This document shows, piece after piece, positions 33,977-43,403 of a stretch of DNA of 64,000 bases. The stretch spans positions 1 to 64,000 of the forward strand of contig NZ_PYMB01000004.1 in assembly GCF_003026455.1 (NCBI RefSeq), given 5' to 3'. This stretch comes from Photobacterium rosenbergii. Its GTDB lineage: Bacteria > Pseudomonadota > Gammaproteobacteria > Enterobacterales > Vibrionaceae. The position numbers and the translations under genes are program-made. The stretch's first letter is position 1; each line of letters starts with the position of its first letter. The notes beneath the pieces are model-generated. The model worked only from the letters and a program-made list of their open reading frames with translations, was not told the origin of the DNA and did no database searches.

Positions 33977-36787
33977 ATGCAGAACGGCGTTATGAAGGCT
34001 TGGCTTGAGTCTTCACACCTGGCTGGCGCCAATGCAACTTATGTAGAGGAACTCTACGAGTTGTATCTTAGCGACCCAGAATTAGTAGATGAAGAATGGC
34101 GTCACGTGTTCAGTGATCTGCCTGTCGTGAATGAGACCGTTGTTGAGCAGCCTCACTCGCGTGTTCGTGACTATTTCCGGCGTCTAGCGAAGGAAACAAC
34201 CCATCTAAGTGCTACCGTCAGCGATCCAGATGTTGATGCTAAGCAGGTTAAGGTATTGCAGTTAATCAACGCATACCGTTTCCGCGGGCACCAGCACGCA
34301 AACTTAGATCCGTTGGGGCTATGGCAGCAGGAGCGAGTATCCGACCTCGATCCTGAATTCCATAACCTGACCGTCGATGACTTCAACGAGACATTCAATG
34401 TCGGCTCTTTTGCCATCGGGCAGGAGACCATGAAGTTATCAGAACTTTATGACGCGCTGAAGAAGACCTACTGTGGTTCGATTGGTGCGGAATACATGCA
34501 CATTACTAACACTGACGAAAAACGCTGGCTTCAGCAGCGTCTTGAGTCGGTTGTTGGGCGTGGTTCTTTCTCCAAGGAAGAAAAAATGACTTTCTTGGAT
34601 GAGTTGACCGCTGCAGAAGGGTTGGAGCGCTACTTGGGCGCGAAATTCCCTGGCGCGAAGCGATTCTCGCTCGAAGGGGGCGATGCCCTGATCCCTATGG
34701 TCAAAGAACTGATCCGCTACGCAGGTACCAATGGTGCCCGTGAAGTGGTTGTTGGTATGGCTCACCGTGGCCGACTGAACATGCTGGTCAACGTTCTGGG
34801 TAAAAAGCCGCAGGACCTGTTTGACGAGTTTGCCGGTAAGCATGATGAGACATGGGGTACCGGTGATGTGAAATATCACCAAGGCTTCTCGGCTGACTTT
34901 GCTACACCAGGCGGCGACGTGCATCTCGTGTTGGCATTCAACCCGTCGCACCTGGAAATTGTAAACCCTGTGGTGGTTGGCTCGGTTCGAGCAAGACAGG
35001 ACCGCCTAGGCGATAAAGATGGCTCTCAGGTATTGCCTATCACTATCCACGGTGACTCGGCCATTGCTGGTCAGGGCGTTGTGGCAGAGACGTTCAATAT
35101 GTCTCAGTCACGCGGCTACCGTGTTGGTGGTACGGTGCGTATCGTGGTGAACAACCAGATTGGTTTTACCACATCCAACCCGAATGATACCCGCTCGACC
35201 CAGTACTGTACTGATATCGCCAAAATGGTACAGGCACCGATCTTCCATGTTAACGCCGATGATCCAGAAGCCGTTGCTTTCGTTACCCGTATTGCCCTTG
35301 ATTTCCGTAACACCTTCAAGCGCGATGTAGTGATTGATTTGGTGTGTTACCGCCGTCATGGTCACAACGAAGCGGACGAGCCGAATGCGACTCAACCGTT
35401 GATGTACCAGAAAATCAAGAAGCACCCGACACCGCGTAAGATCTATGCCGATGCCTTGACTGATGCAGGTACGGTGGATCTGGAAACCGCAACGTCGTTG
35501 ATCAACGAATACCGTGATGCCCTTGACCGCGGTGAATGCGTGGTTAAAGAGTGGCGCCCGATGAAGCTTCACTCAGTGGATTGGGAACCGTATATCGGCC
35601 ATGACTGGACTGTCGATTGGGACAATCAGGTTGACTATGGTCGCCTGCAAGAGCTTGCTCATCGAATTTGCCAGTTCCCAGAAAGCCACAAGTTGCAAAG
35701 CCGTGTGCAGAAGCTATACAACGACCGTATGGCGATGGCTGAAGGTGAAAAAGCGGTTGACTGGGGGATGGCAGAAACGTTGGCGTATGCCACCTTGGTT
35801 GATGAAGGTAAGCGTATCCGTATTACGGGCCAGGACTCCGGTCGTGGTACCTTCTTCCACCGCCACTCAGTGCTGCATAACCAGGGCGATGCCAGTACGT
35901 ATATCCCGCTTGCCAATATCCATAACAAACAAGGTCCTTTTCAGGTCTTTGACTCGGTACTTTCCGAGGAAGCTGTTTTGGCTTTTGAATACGGCTATGC
36001 AACCGCAGAGCCAAGCGGCTTGACGTTATGGGAAGCTCAGTTCGGTGACTTTGCCAACGGAGCCCAGGTAGTGATTGACCAGTTCATTAGCTCCGGCGAG
36101 CAAAAGTGGGGCCGTATGTGTGGCCTGACAATGCTACTTCCGCATGGCTATGAAGGGCAGGGGCCTGAACACTCATCGGCTCGTCTTGAACGTTACCTAC
36201 AGCTGTGTGCTGAGCAGAACATGCAGGTGGTGATCCCATCGACACCGGCTCAGGTATACCACATGCTGCGTCGTCAGGTTGTTCGCCCGATGCGTCGTCC
36301 GCTGGTGGTAATGTCACCGAAGTCCTTGCTGCGCCATCCGCTGTGTACATCCAGCTTGGATGAACTGGCAAACGGTACGTTCCAGCCAGCGATTGGTGAG
36401 ATTGACGATCTTGATCCGAAACAGGTCAACCGCGTGGTCTTCTGTTCAGGTAAGGTGTATTTCGACCTGCTAGAACAGCGCCGTAAAAACGAGCAGACGG
36501 ATGTGGCCATTGTTCGTATCGAGCAACTTTACCCATTCCCTAAAGAAGACGTTGAAGCTGCCTTGGCAGACTATCAGCACGTTACTGATTTTATTTGGTG
36601 TCAGGAAGAGCCTCAGAACCAAGGTGCGTGGTACTCCAGCCAGCACAATTTCCGTTCTGCACTTCCGGCCGGCGCCCAGCTTGAATATGCAGGCCGCCCG
36701 GCTTCAGCATCACCGGCTGTAGGTTACATGTCGGTTCACCTGAAACAGCAAAAAGCGTTGATTGAAGACGCACTAACAATAGATTAA
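33977..36787 (+). CDS. sucA: 2-oxoglutarate dehydrogenase E1 component
   Basis: SucA decarboxylates 2-oxoglutarate with thiamine diphosphate and passes the succinyl group to the lipoyl domain of SucB. The N-terminal helix binding E2 ([20 protein letters not shown]), [14 protein letters not shown] and the ThDP region [19 protein letters not shown] are intact. Length 936 is close to E. coli (933). ATG follows AAGGGAAAACA. The sdhB-sucA gap has hairpin-forming sequence but no terminator, so read-through from the sdh promoter is likely. Confidence 0.98.
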   Translation: MQNGVMKAWLESSHLAGANATYVEELYELYLSDPELVDEEWRHVFSDLPVVNETVVEQPHSRVRDYFRRLAKETTHLSATVSDPDVDAKQVKVLQLINAYRFRGHQHANLDPLGLWQQERVSDLDPEFHNLTVDDFNETFNVGSFAIGQETMKLSELYDALKKTYCGSIGAEYMHITNTDEKRWLQQRLESVVGRGSFSKEEKMTFLDELTAAEGLERYLGAKFPGAKRFSLEGGDALIPMVKELIRYAGTNGAREVVVGMAHRGRLNMLVNVLGKKPQDLFDEFAGKHDETWGTGDVKYHQGFSADFATPGGDVHLVLAFNPSHLEIVNPVVVGSVRARQDRLGDKDGSQVLPITIHGDSAIAGQGVVAETFNMSQSRGYRVGGTVRIVVNNQIGFTTSNPNDTRSTQYCTDIAKMVQAPIFHVNADDPEAVAFVTRIALDFRNTFKRDVVIDLVCYRRHGHNEADEPNATQPLMYQKIKKHPTPRKIYADALTDAGTVDLETATSLINEYRDALDRGECVVKEWRPMKLHSVDWEPYIGHDWTVDWDNQVDYGRLQELAHRICQFPESHKLQSRVQKLYNDRMAMAEGEKAVDWGMAETLAYATLVDEGKRIRITGQDSGRGTFFHRHSVLHNQGDASTYIPLANIHNKQGPFQVFDSVLSEEAVLAFEYGYATAEPSGLTLWEAQFGDFANGAQVVIDQFISSGEQKWGRMCGLTMLLPHGYEGQGPEHSSARLERYLQLCAEQNMQVVIPSTPAQVYHMLRRQVVRPMRRPLVVMSPKSLLRHPLCTSSLDELANGTFQPAIGEIDDLDPKQVNRVVFCSGKVYFDLLEQRRKNEQTDVAIVRIEQLYPFPKEDVEAALADYQHVTDFIWCQEEPQNQGAWYSSQHNFRSALPAGAQLEYAGRPASASPAVGYMSVHLKQQKALIEDALTID

Positions 36788-36818
36788 TAAGAACTGGAAC
36801 AAAAAGGACAAAGCCGAT

Positions 36819-38036
36819 ATGACGATCGAAATTCTGGTTCCCGATTTACCTGAATCAGTTGCAGACGCAACAGTAGCGACTTGGCACAAGCAGCCAGGTG
36901 ATGCTGTCACCCGTGATGAAGTTCTGGTTGATATCGAAACAGACAAAGTGGTGTTGGAAGTACCAGCACCGGAAGACGGTATTCTTGAAGCAATTCTAGA
37001 AGACGAAGGTACCACCGTACTGACTAAGCAGTTGATCGGTAAGATCAAAGCGGGCGCAGTTGCCGGTGAACCAACAAAAGATGTCCCAGCAGAAGCAGAA
37101 TCGTCGCCTAACAAGCGCAACACTGCAGCGCTGGGTGATGAGACCAATGAAGCATTGAGCCCAGCGGTTCGCCGCCTGCTGGCTGAGCACAATATCAGTG
37201 CAGCCGATGTGAAAGGTACCGGTGTTGGTGGTCGCATCACTCGTGAAGATGTTGAAGCGTTCGTGAAAGAAGGTAAGCCGGCTCCAGCGCCTGCGGCACC
37301 TGCTGTTGAAGCGAAGGTTGAAGCACCGATTGGCCACCGCAGCGAAAAGCGTGTCCCGATGACCCGCCTACGTAAACGTGTTGCTGAGCGCCTGCTTGAA
37401 GCGAAGAACAGCACAGCGATGCTGACGACGTTCAACGAAGTCAACATGAAACCAATCATGGAGCTGCGCAAGCAGTACAAAGATATCTTCGAAGAGCGCC
37501 ACGGTATCCGTTTAGGCTTTATGTCTTTCTACGTGAAAGCGGTTGTTGAAGCCCTGAAGCGCTTCCCAGAAGTGAATGCGTCTATCGACGGTGACGACAT
37601 TGTTTACCACAACTTCTTTGATGTCAGCATTGCGGTATCCACACCGCGTGGTTTGGTGACGCCGGTCCTTCGTGACTGTGACAAGCTGAGCTTGGCTGAG
37701 ATTGAGAAAGGTATTCGTGAGTTGGCTATCAAGGGCCGTGACGGCAAACTGACCGTTGATGAGCTTACTGGCGGCAACTTCACTATCACTAACGGCGGTG
37801 TATTCGGCTCATTGATGTCGACACCAATTATCAACCCACCGCAGTCGGCAATTTTGGGAATGCACAAAATCCAAGACCGCCCGATGGCTGTGGATGGCAA
37901 GGTAGAAATTCTACCTATGATGTACCTGGCACTGTCTTATGACCACCGTTTGGTTGATGGTCGTGAGTCTGTGGGCTACCTGGTTACCATCAAAGAGTTA
38001 CTTGAAGATCCAACACGTCTGCTTCTAGACGTGTAA
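36819..38036 (+). CDS. sucB: Dihydrolipoyl succinyltransferase (E2)
   Basis: SucB forms the 24-subunit core of the 2-oxoglutarate dehydrogenase complex. In order: one lipoyl domain with the lipoylated Lys43 in [13 protein letters not shown], the E3/E1-binding domain near 110-145 ([14 protein letters not shown]), a proline- and alanine-rich linker and the catalytic domain ending in [12 protein letters not shown], whose histidine and aspartate are catalytic. Length 405 is normal. No lpd gene is adjacent, so E3 is encoded elsewhere. Confidence 0.98.
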   Translation: MTIEILVPDLPESVADATVATWHKQPGDAVTRDEVLVDIETDKVVLEVPAPEDGILEAILEDEGTTVLTKQLIGKIKAGAVAGEPTKDVPAEAESSPNKRNTAALGDETNEALSPAVRRLLAEHNISAADVKGTGVGGRITREDVEAFVKEGKPAPAPAAPAVEAKVEAPIGHRSEKRVPMTRLRKRVAERLLEAKNSTAMLTTFNEVNMKPIMELRKQYKDIFEERHGIRLGFMSFYVKAVVEALKRFPEVNASIDGDDIVYHNFFDVSIAVSTPRGLVTPVLRDCDKLSLAEIEKGIRELAIKGRDGKLTVDELTGGNFTITNGGVFGSLMSTPIINPPQSAILGMHKIQDRPMAVDGKVEILPMMYLALSYDHRLVDGRESVGYLVTIKELLEDPTRLLLDV

Positions 38037-38043
38037 CCCTGCA

Positions 38044-38082
38044 GGCAGGCTAGTGAGGCTCGACAGTTGGCCTGCCATTTTT
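38044..38082 (+). terminator. Possible partial terminator between sucB and sucC
   Basis: GGCAGGC and GCCTGCC form a 7-bp stem with a 19-base loop followed by ATTTTTG. The long loop and short T run suggest weak termination or attenuation inside the operon. A second hairpin, GAAGTAC/GTACTTC, lies at 38098-38117. Confidence 0.4.
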
Positions 38083-38165
38083 GCAGTTACAATCGAAGAA
38101 GTACCGAAGAGTACTTCACATGGATATAACGATTCCCCAAGGGATATGAAAACGGATAGAACATC

Positions 38166-39332
38166 ATGAATTTGCATGAATATCAGGCGAAACAGCTGTT
38201 CGCCGAGTACGGTCTGCCAGTTCCAGAAGGTTACGCTTGCGACACGCCACAAGAAGCAGCAGAAGCTGCAGGTAAGATCAGTGGTGACAAATGGGTCGTG
38301 AAATGTCAGGTACATGCCGGTGGCCGTGGTAAAGCGGGCGGGGTGGAACTGCACGACACCAAAGAAGGTATCAAGGGTTTTGCCCAGAAGTGGCTGGGTA
38401 AGAATCTGGTGACGTACCAGACTGATGCAAATGGCCAACCAGTGACAAAAATCCTGGTTGAAGAAGCCTCCAACATTGCCAATGAACTGTACCTTGGTGC
38501 GGTTGTTGACCGTGGTACACGTCGCATCGTGTTCATGGCGTCTACGGAAGGCGGTGTAGAAATCGAAAAAGTGGCTGAGGAAACCCCTGAGCTAATCCAT
38601 AAAGCAGCGATTGACCCACTTGTTGGTCCTCAGCCTTACCAAGGCCGTGAGCTAGCTTTCAAACTGGGCCTTAAAGGTGACCAGATCAAGCAGTTCACCA
38701 AGATCTTCCTAGGCCTTGGTAACATGTTTGCTGATTACGACCTTGCCCTGCTAGAAATCAACCCATTGGTGATCACCGGTGATGACAACCTGCTTTGTCT
38801 TGACGGTAAGATCAACATTGACTCCAATGCCCTTTATCGTCAGCCTAAGCTTCGTGAAATGCACGATTCTTCACAGGAAGATGAGCGTGAAGCGCATGCA
38901 GCACAGTGGGAGCTAAACTACGTCGCGCTTGATGGTAACATCGGCTGTATGGTTAACGGTGCTGGCCTTGCAATGGGTACCATGGATATCGTCAACCTAC
39001 ATGGCGGACAGCCTGCCAACTTCCTTGATGTGGGCGGCGGTGCTACTAAAGAGCGTGTTACCGAAGCGTTCAAGATCATCCTGTCTGATACCAATGTTAA
39101 AGCGGTATTGGTTAACATCTTCGGTGGTATCGTCCGTTGTGACCTGATTGCCGAAGGTATTATTGGTGCGGTCGAAGAAGTGGGTGTAGAAGTCCCTGTC
39201 GTCGTTCGCCTTGAAGGTAACAATGCGGTGCTAGGAGCGGAAACCCTAGCGAAGAGTGGTTTGAACATCATTGCTGCGACTTCCCTAACTGAAGCAGCGG
39301 AAAAAGTTGTTGCTGCAGCGGAGGGTAAATAA
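38166..39332 (+). CDS. sucC: Succinyl-CoA synthetase beta subunit
   Basis: SucC binds the nucleotide and, with SucD, converts succinyl-CoA to succinate with formation of ATP or GTP. The N-terminal ATP-grasp domain ([20 protein letters not shown], then [14 protein letters not shown]) and the C-terminal [14 protein letters not shown] region are typical. Length 388 equals E. coli. The stop codon shares one base with the sucD start (TAATG). Confidence 0.98.
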   Translation: MNLHEYQAKQLFAEYGLPVPEGYACDTPQEAAEAAGKISGDKWVVKCQVHAGGRGKAGGVELHDTKEGIKGFAQKWLGKNLVTYQTDANGQPVTKILVEEASNIANELYLGAVVDRGTRRIVFMASTEGGVEIEKVAEETPELIHKAAIDPLVGPQPYQGRELAFKLGLKGDQIKQFTKIFLGLGNMFADYDLALLEINPLVITGDDNLLCLDGKINIDSNALYRQPKLREMHDSSQEDEREAHAAQWELNYVALDGNIGCMVNGAGLAMGTMDIVNLHGGQPANFLDVGGGATKERVTEAFKIILSDTNVKAVLVNIFGGIVRCDLIAEGIIGAVEEVGVEVPVVVRLEGNNAVLGAETLAKSGLNIIAATSLTEAAEKVVAAAEGK

Positions 39333-40204
39333 TGTCTGTTCTAATTAATAAAGATACCAAGGTGATCTGTCAGGGTTTTACTGGCGGTCAAGGTACATTC
39401 CACTCAGAGCAAGCGATTGAATACGGAACACAGATGGTCGGTGGTGTATCACCGGGCAAAGGCGGTACGACTCACCTAGGCCTGCCAGTGTTCAATACTG
39501 TGCGTGAAGCGGTTGAAGCCACTGGCGCAACAGCGACAGTTATCTACGTACCGGCTCCATTCTGTAAAGATGCGATCCTAGAAGCAATTGATGCAGGTAT
39601 CGAGCTGATTGTAACTATCACAGAAGGTATCCCAACACTGGACATGCTTGATGTGAAAGTACGCCTTGATGAAGCTGGCGTGCGTATGATTGGTCCAAAC
39701 TGCCCGGGTGTGATTACACCAGACGAGTGTAAGATTGGCATTATGCCTGGTCACATCCACAAAGCAGGTAAAGTGGGTATTGTATCTCGTTCAGGTACAT
39801 TGACTTACGAAGCTGTTAAGCAGACGACAGATGAAGGTTTCGGCCAGTCTACCTGTGTTGGTATCGGTGGTGACCCAATCCCAGGCTCAAACTTTATCGA
39901 CGTACTAGAACTGTTTGAAAAAGACCCGGCGACTGAAGCTATTGTGATGATTGGTGAGATCGGCGGTACAGCGGAAGAAGAAGCCGCAGCTTACATCAAA
40001 GATAACGTCACTAAGCCTGTTGTGTCTTATATTGCGGGTGTTACGGCGCCTCCTGGTAAGCGTATGGGCCACGCGGGTGCGATTATCTCTGGCGGTAAAG
40101 GTACTGCAGAAGATAAGTTCCAGGCACTGGAAGCAGCAGGCGTTAAAACCGTGAAGAGCCTTGCGGACATCGGTAAAGCACTGCGTGAAGTCACTGGCTG
40201 GTAA
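39332..40204 (+). CDS. sucD: Succinyl-CoA synthetase alpha subunit
   Basis: SucD binds CoA and carries the phosphohistidine. The CoA-binding Rossmann domain is N-terminal ([18 protein letters not shown]), and the phosphorylated histidine lies in [19 protein letters not shown]. Length 290 compares with 289 in E. coli. Last gene of the sdh-suc run, followed by a strong terminator. Confidence 0.98.
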   Translation: MSVLINKDTKVICQGFTGGQGTFHSEQAIEYGTQMVGGVSPGKGGTTHLGLPVFNTVREAVEATGATATVIYVPAPFCKDAILEAIDAGIELIVTITEGIPTLDMLDVKVRLDEAGVRMIGPNCPGVITPDECKIGIMPGHIHKAGKVGIVSRSGTLTYEAVKQTTDEGFGQSTCVGIGGDPIPGSNFIDVLELFEKDPATEAIVMIGEIGGTAEEEAAAYIKDNVTKPVVSYIAGVTAPPGKRMGHAGAIISGGKGTAEDKFQALEAAGVKTVKSLADIGKALREVTGW

Positions 40205-40242
40205 ATCTTTACCTCCAAAGCGATACCGATAGACTCTAATGA

Positions 40243-40267
40243 AACCCGCCATTTGGCGGGTTTTTTA
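40243..40267 (+). terminator. Terminator of the sdh-suc operon
   Basis: AACCCGCCA and TGGCGGGTT form a 9-bp stem with a tight loop, then T6. Confidence 0.92.
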
Positions 40268-40329
40268 TTGGGCTACACCTGATGGGATGTGTATATGCTT
40301 AGGAGAGGTAAGTGACCGGAGGGCTGACA

Positions 40330-40632
40330 GTGAGAAAGGTGGCCTTACTGCTGATAATCGCGTTAAGTTCGGCATTTAGCGTAGCGAAAGAAGACAAGGA
40401 TGGTTACGAGACCTGCATTCTTGAGTATGTGTCTTTAGCTGAAAATGGTACATCAGCCAACTTGATGACCAACGCCTGCCATCGGCTCTATATCGATAAC
40501 TTTATGCTATCTGATAAAGATGAGGCTTATTTCCAGTGCCTTCTCGATTATCTGCCTGAAACCAAGCATCTACGTACAGCCATGCAAGTGAAGAGCACGT
40601 GTAATAGCCGACATCGTAGTTTGTTTAATTGA
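40330..40632 (+). CDS. Small exported protein of unknown function
   Basis: From GTG at 40330 (GGAGGG six bases upstream) the product is 100 residues: a signal peptide MRKVALLLIIALSSAFSVA, then a mature part with four cysteines (YETCILEY, TNACHRLY, FQCLLDY, KSTCNSR) that could form two disulfides in the periplasm. A second GTG at 40312, also with a good site (AGGAG), would add six residues; I cannot decide between them. No family recognised. It stands alone between the suc terminator and znuB. Confidence 0.75.
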   Translation: MRKVALLLIIALSSAFSVAKEDKDGYETCILEYVSLAENGTSANLMTNACHRLYIDNFMLSDKDEAYFQCLLDYLPETKHLRTAMQVKSTCNSRHRSLFN

Positions 40633-40664
40633 TAATAGAATCGTTATGTACGGCGGGGGATTAG

Positions 40665-40690
40665 GCAGCAGCCCGAAAGGGGCTGCTGTT
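40665..40690. other. Hairpin between the exported-protein gene and znuB
   Basis: CAGCAGCCC and GGGCTGCTG (perfect apart from one extra G) pair around GAAAG. T runs are weak on both sides. It may be a shared, inefficient terminator of the two convergent genes. Confidence 0.5.
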
Positions 40691-40705
40691 AATATGTCTG
40701 CGAGG

Positions 40706-41491
40706 TTAAGCTTCGCTCCGTTTGAATTGGCTTAGCAGGAACAAAGCGGCGGCGGCAACAACAACGGAAGGACCTGCCGGCGTGTCATAGTACCAAGACA
40801 TTGCTAGACCGCACATCACCGCAATCACCCCCAATCCTGAAGCCAGCGCGGCCATCGTTTCCGGGCTACGGGAGAATTTTCGGGCAGTAGCTGCAGGAAT
40901 GATCAGTAGGGAAGTAATGATCAGGGCACCAACGAATTTCATCGCGACGGCAATGACCATACCGACCATCAGCATCAATAACAGGCGCATCAGATCAACA
41001 TTCACGCCTTCGACCTGGGCCAACTCTTCATTGATTGTCATGGAAAGCAATGGTCGCCATAGGACTAGCAGCATGGTCATGACGATAGCACCACCACCAT
41101 AGATCCATAACAGATCGGAAGGTGTCACGGCGAGCAAATCACCAAACAGGTACGACATTAAGTCGATACGAACATGATCGAGGAAGCTGACAGCGACCAT
41201 ACCAAGAGATAGGGCACTATGGGCAAGGATACCTAGCAGGGTATCTGTTGCCACGTATTTCTGTTTTTGCAAACTTACCAAGATGACAGCAAGGGCCATA
41301 CAGCAAATGAGCAGTGCGAGGTTAAGGTTGATATTGAAGAGGAAACCAAGCGCAATGCCGAGCAACGAGGCATGGGATAGGGTATCGCCAAAATAAGCCA
41401 TTTTTCGCCAAACGACGAATGAACCAAGGGGGCCGGAAAGGACGGCGATGCCAATGCCCGCGATCAGTGCGGGAAGCAATAAATCAAGCAT
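40706..41491 (-). CDS. znuB: ZnuB, zinc ABC transporter permease
   Basis: ZnuB is the membrane channel of the high-affinity zinc importer, with about eight membrane helices. The frame runs 47 codons further upstream into znuC, but ATG at 41491 ([27 protein letters not shown] in part) has GAGAG just upstream and gives 261 residues, the same as E. coli ZnuB. It overlaps the end of znuC by eight bases, so the two are coupled. [16 protein letters not shown] is the conserved metal-permease segment. Confidence 0.96.
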   Translation of the reverse strand: MLDLLLPALIAGIGIAVLSGPLGSFVVWRKMAYFGDTLSHASLLGIALGFLFNINLNLALLICCMALAVILVSLQKQKYVATDTLLGILAHSALSLGMVAVSFLDHVRIDLMSYLFGDLLAVTPSDLLWIYGGGAIVMTMLLVLWRPLLSMTINEELAQVEGVNVDLMRLLLMLMVGMVIAVAMKFVGALIITSLLIIPAATARKFSRSPETMAALASGLGVIAVMCGLAMSWYYDTPAGPSVVVAAAALFLLSQFKRSEA

Positions 41492-42269
41492 TGTTGCTCT
41501 CTTGTTTTTCGTTATGTTGGTGATCATGCTGGCAAGGGCCAACAGGATTGCCAGATAAATCATGTTCGTGGTTGTGGTGGTGCTGGTATAGAGCCAACTG
41601 CTCGCACTGATGGCGACCAAACAAGGCCACATACGATGGGTGGTTGGTGATCATCTCCGGCTCTCCAGAGCAACAGATGTGGTGGTGCAGGCAGATAACA
41701 TGGTCGGTTTTTGCCATCACCAAGTGCAGATCGTGCGAAACCATCAAGATGGCGCAGTTGAGTTTGTCGCGCAAAGATTGGATTAAGCTATAAAGCTCCA
41801 GTTGGCCATTAACATCTACTCCCTGTACCGGTTCGTCAAGCACCAGCAGATCTGGCTGTTGTAACAATGCCCGTGCTAACAACACACGTTGTGTTTCTCC
41901 CCCAGAGAGGGAGTGCATATTGCTATGGTGCAGGTGTTTGCCGCCGACTAGCTCCAGCGCGTCAATACGCTGTGATTCTTTGTAACGGCCAGCAAGGCGC
42001 ATGAAACGATCAACGGTCAGCGGCAGTGTGCTGTTGAGTGAAAGTTTTTGTGGGACATAGCCGATTCGCAGCCCTTTCTGGCGCACAAGTTTGCCAGCCG
42101 TTGGTTTGGTCAAACCGGTAATCACTTTGACTAATGTCGATTTTCCGGCGCCATTTGGGCCAATCAGTGTTGTGATTTGACCACGTTCTATTTTCAGGGA
42201 AACCTGATCCAGAACGTGCCGTTCGGAAAAAGTCACGGTAACCGACTGTAATTCTACTAAGGAATTCAT
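41484..42269 (-). CDS. znuC: ZnuC, zinc ABC transporter ATPase
   Basis: ZnuC drives zinc import. Walker [10 protein letters not shown], the ABC signature LSGGETQRV and Walker [13 protein letters not shown] are intact, followed by the switch histidine in MVSHDLH. The C-terminus is histidine-rich ([10 protein letters not shown] and CQHDHQHNE), more so than E. coli ZnuC needs, which might bind zinc in the cytoplasm. The gene is divergent from znuA across the Zur box. Confidence 0.97.
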   Translation of the reverse strand: MNSLVELQSVTVTFSERHVLDQVSLKIERGQITTLIGPNGAGKSTLVKVITGLTKPTAGKLVRQKGLRIGYVPQKLSLNSTLPLTVDRFMRLAGRYKESQRIDALELVGGKHLHHSNMHSLSGGETQRVLLARALLQQPDLLVLDEPVQGVDVNGQLELYSLIQSLRDKLNCAILMVSHDLHLVMAKTDHVICLHHHICCSGEPEMITNHPSYVALFGRHQCEQLALYQHHHNHEHDLSGNPVGPCQHDHQHNEKQESNNA

Positions 42270-42299
42270 AAATTTATTTGCTTAGATAATTGCCAAAGT

Positions 42300-42322
42300 G
42301 AGATGTTATAATATAACATCTC
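42300..42322. promoter_or_regulatory. Zur box between znuCB and znuA
   Basis: A 23-base palindrome, GAGATGTTATA-A-TATAACATCTC, with every arm position paired. It matches the gammaproteobacterial Zur consensus (GAAATGTTATANTATAACATTTC) except for one base in each arm. It can control both divergent transcripts. Confidence 0.93.
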
Positions 42323-42362
42323 TGTTAATTGTTGTAATCAAGAATTATTCAGGGAACCTATT

Positions 42363-43403
42363 ATGCGCCGTTTACTCCTCACTTGCAGCACTTTAGGGCT
42401 TCTAGCTACGCCCGCATTGCATGCCGAAGAACTCAAAGTCGTTTCGACGGTCAAGCCTTTAACCATGATTGTCCAAGAGCTAACAGAGGGCGTGACGTCG
42501 ACTGAGACGCTGTTACCTGCTGGCGCATCCCCTCATGATTACGCATTGCGCCCTTCAGATGTCCGCAAGCTTGATGAAGCTGACTTGGTGATTTGGGTCG
42601 GCCCTGAACTTGAGCGTTTTTTGACTAAAGTGATTGACGGCAAAGACAATGTGCTGACGCTTACTGCTCAAGAGAGTATTAATTTCCGTCATTATGGCGA
42701 TGCTCATGATGAGCACGACCATGATGATCACGAAGGCCACGATCATGATAAACATGCCCATGATGATCACGAAGGCCACGATCATGATAAACACGATCAT
42801 GATGATCACGAAGGTCACGACCATGACAAACATGCCCATGATGATCACGACGACCATGGTCATGATGACCACCATGGCCACAGCCACGAAGGTATTGACC
42901 CACACCTGTGGTTGGGCCCAGAACAAGCGGTTCAGGCTGCCCAGGTGATCACAGAGAAACTCATTAGTGTAGCACCGGCCAACAAAGAGAAATTTGAACA
43001 GAACCTAGCGAATTTCTCGGCAGAGGTTCGCTCTACTGTTGCTTCCATTGAACAAACTCTGACACCGGTTTCCGATCGAGGCTATTTCGTCTTCCATGAT
43101 GCATACGGGTACTTCGAAGAGCATTTTGGTCTAAATAACCTTGGCCACTTCACTGTTGAGCCGGATCGTCGCCCAGGTGCCAAAACTTTGATTTCAATTC
43201 GTAATTCTTTGAAAGACCAGCATGCAAAATGTGTCTTCAGTGAACCACAGTTCTCTCCTGCAGTGGTTGACAGCGTTGCTCGTGGCACTGGGGTGAATAT
43301 TGGTACCCTAGATCCGTTGGCGACAGAGATTGAGTATGGTCAAGGAAGCTATGTAGAGTTCTTGAATCAATTGTCGCAAAGCTATAGCCAGTGTCTGAAA
43401 TAA
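42363..43403 (+). CDS. znuA: ZnuA, periplasmic zinc-binding protein
   Basis: ZnuA captures zinc in the periplasm for ZnuBC. A signal peptide ends at about residue 20 (ALHA-EEL). Zinc-site histidines lie in ASPHDY (His58) and DPHLW (His181). Between them, residues 110-176 form a loop made almost only of His, Asp, Glu, Gly and Lys; it contains three perfect-length 13-residue repeats (DDHEGHDHDKHxH, residues 121-159). Such loops help gather zinc in family members. The gene ends inside the start of mepM. Confidence 0.97.
   Translation: MRRLLLTCSTLGLLATPALHAEELKVVSTVKPLTMIVQELTEGVTSTETLLPAGASPHDYALRPSDVRKLDEADLVIWVGPELERFLTKVIDGKDNVLTLTAQESINFRHYGDAHDEHDHDDHEGHDHDKHAHDDHEGHDHDKHDHDDHEGHDHDKHAHDDHDDHGHDDHHGHSHEGIDPHLWLGPEQAVQAAQVITEKLISVAPANKEKFEQNLANFSAEVRSTVASIEQTLTPVSDRGYFVFHDAYGYFEEHFGLNNLGHFTVEPDRRPGAKTLISIRNSLKDQHAKCVFSEPQFSPAVVDSVARGTGVNIGTLDPLATEIEYGQGSYVEFLNQLSQSYSQCLK
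42723..42839 (+). repeat. Three 39-bp in-frame tandem repeats in znuA
   Basis: Units at 42723, 42762 and 42801 each encode DDHEGHDHDKHxH. The first two differ by only three bases at their ends; the third has several silent changes. Partly degenerate DH-rich copies flank them. Confidence 0.9.

Noticed and set aside
34439..35572. Two minus-strand frames of 170 and 154 codons inside sucA
   Set aside because: They lie fully antisense to a complete, clearly conserved gene and their products are unlike any protein.
42555..42926. Long minus-strand frame opposite znuA rich in Val, Ile and Met
   Set aside because: It is the mirror of the GAT/CAT/CAC repeat codons of the His-rich loop; no ribosome site and no independent features.
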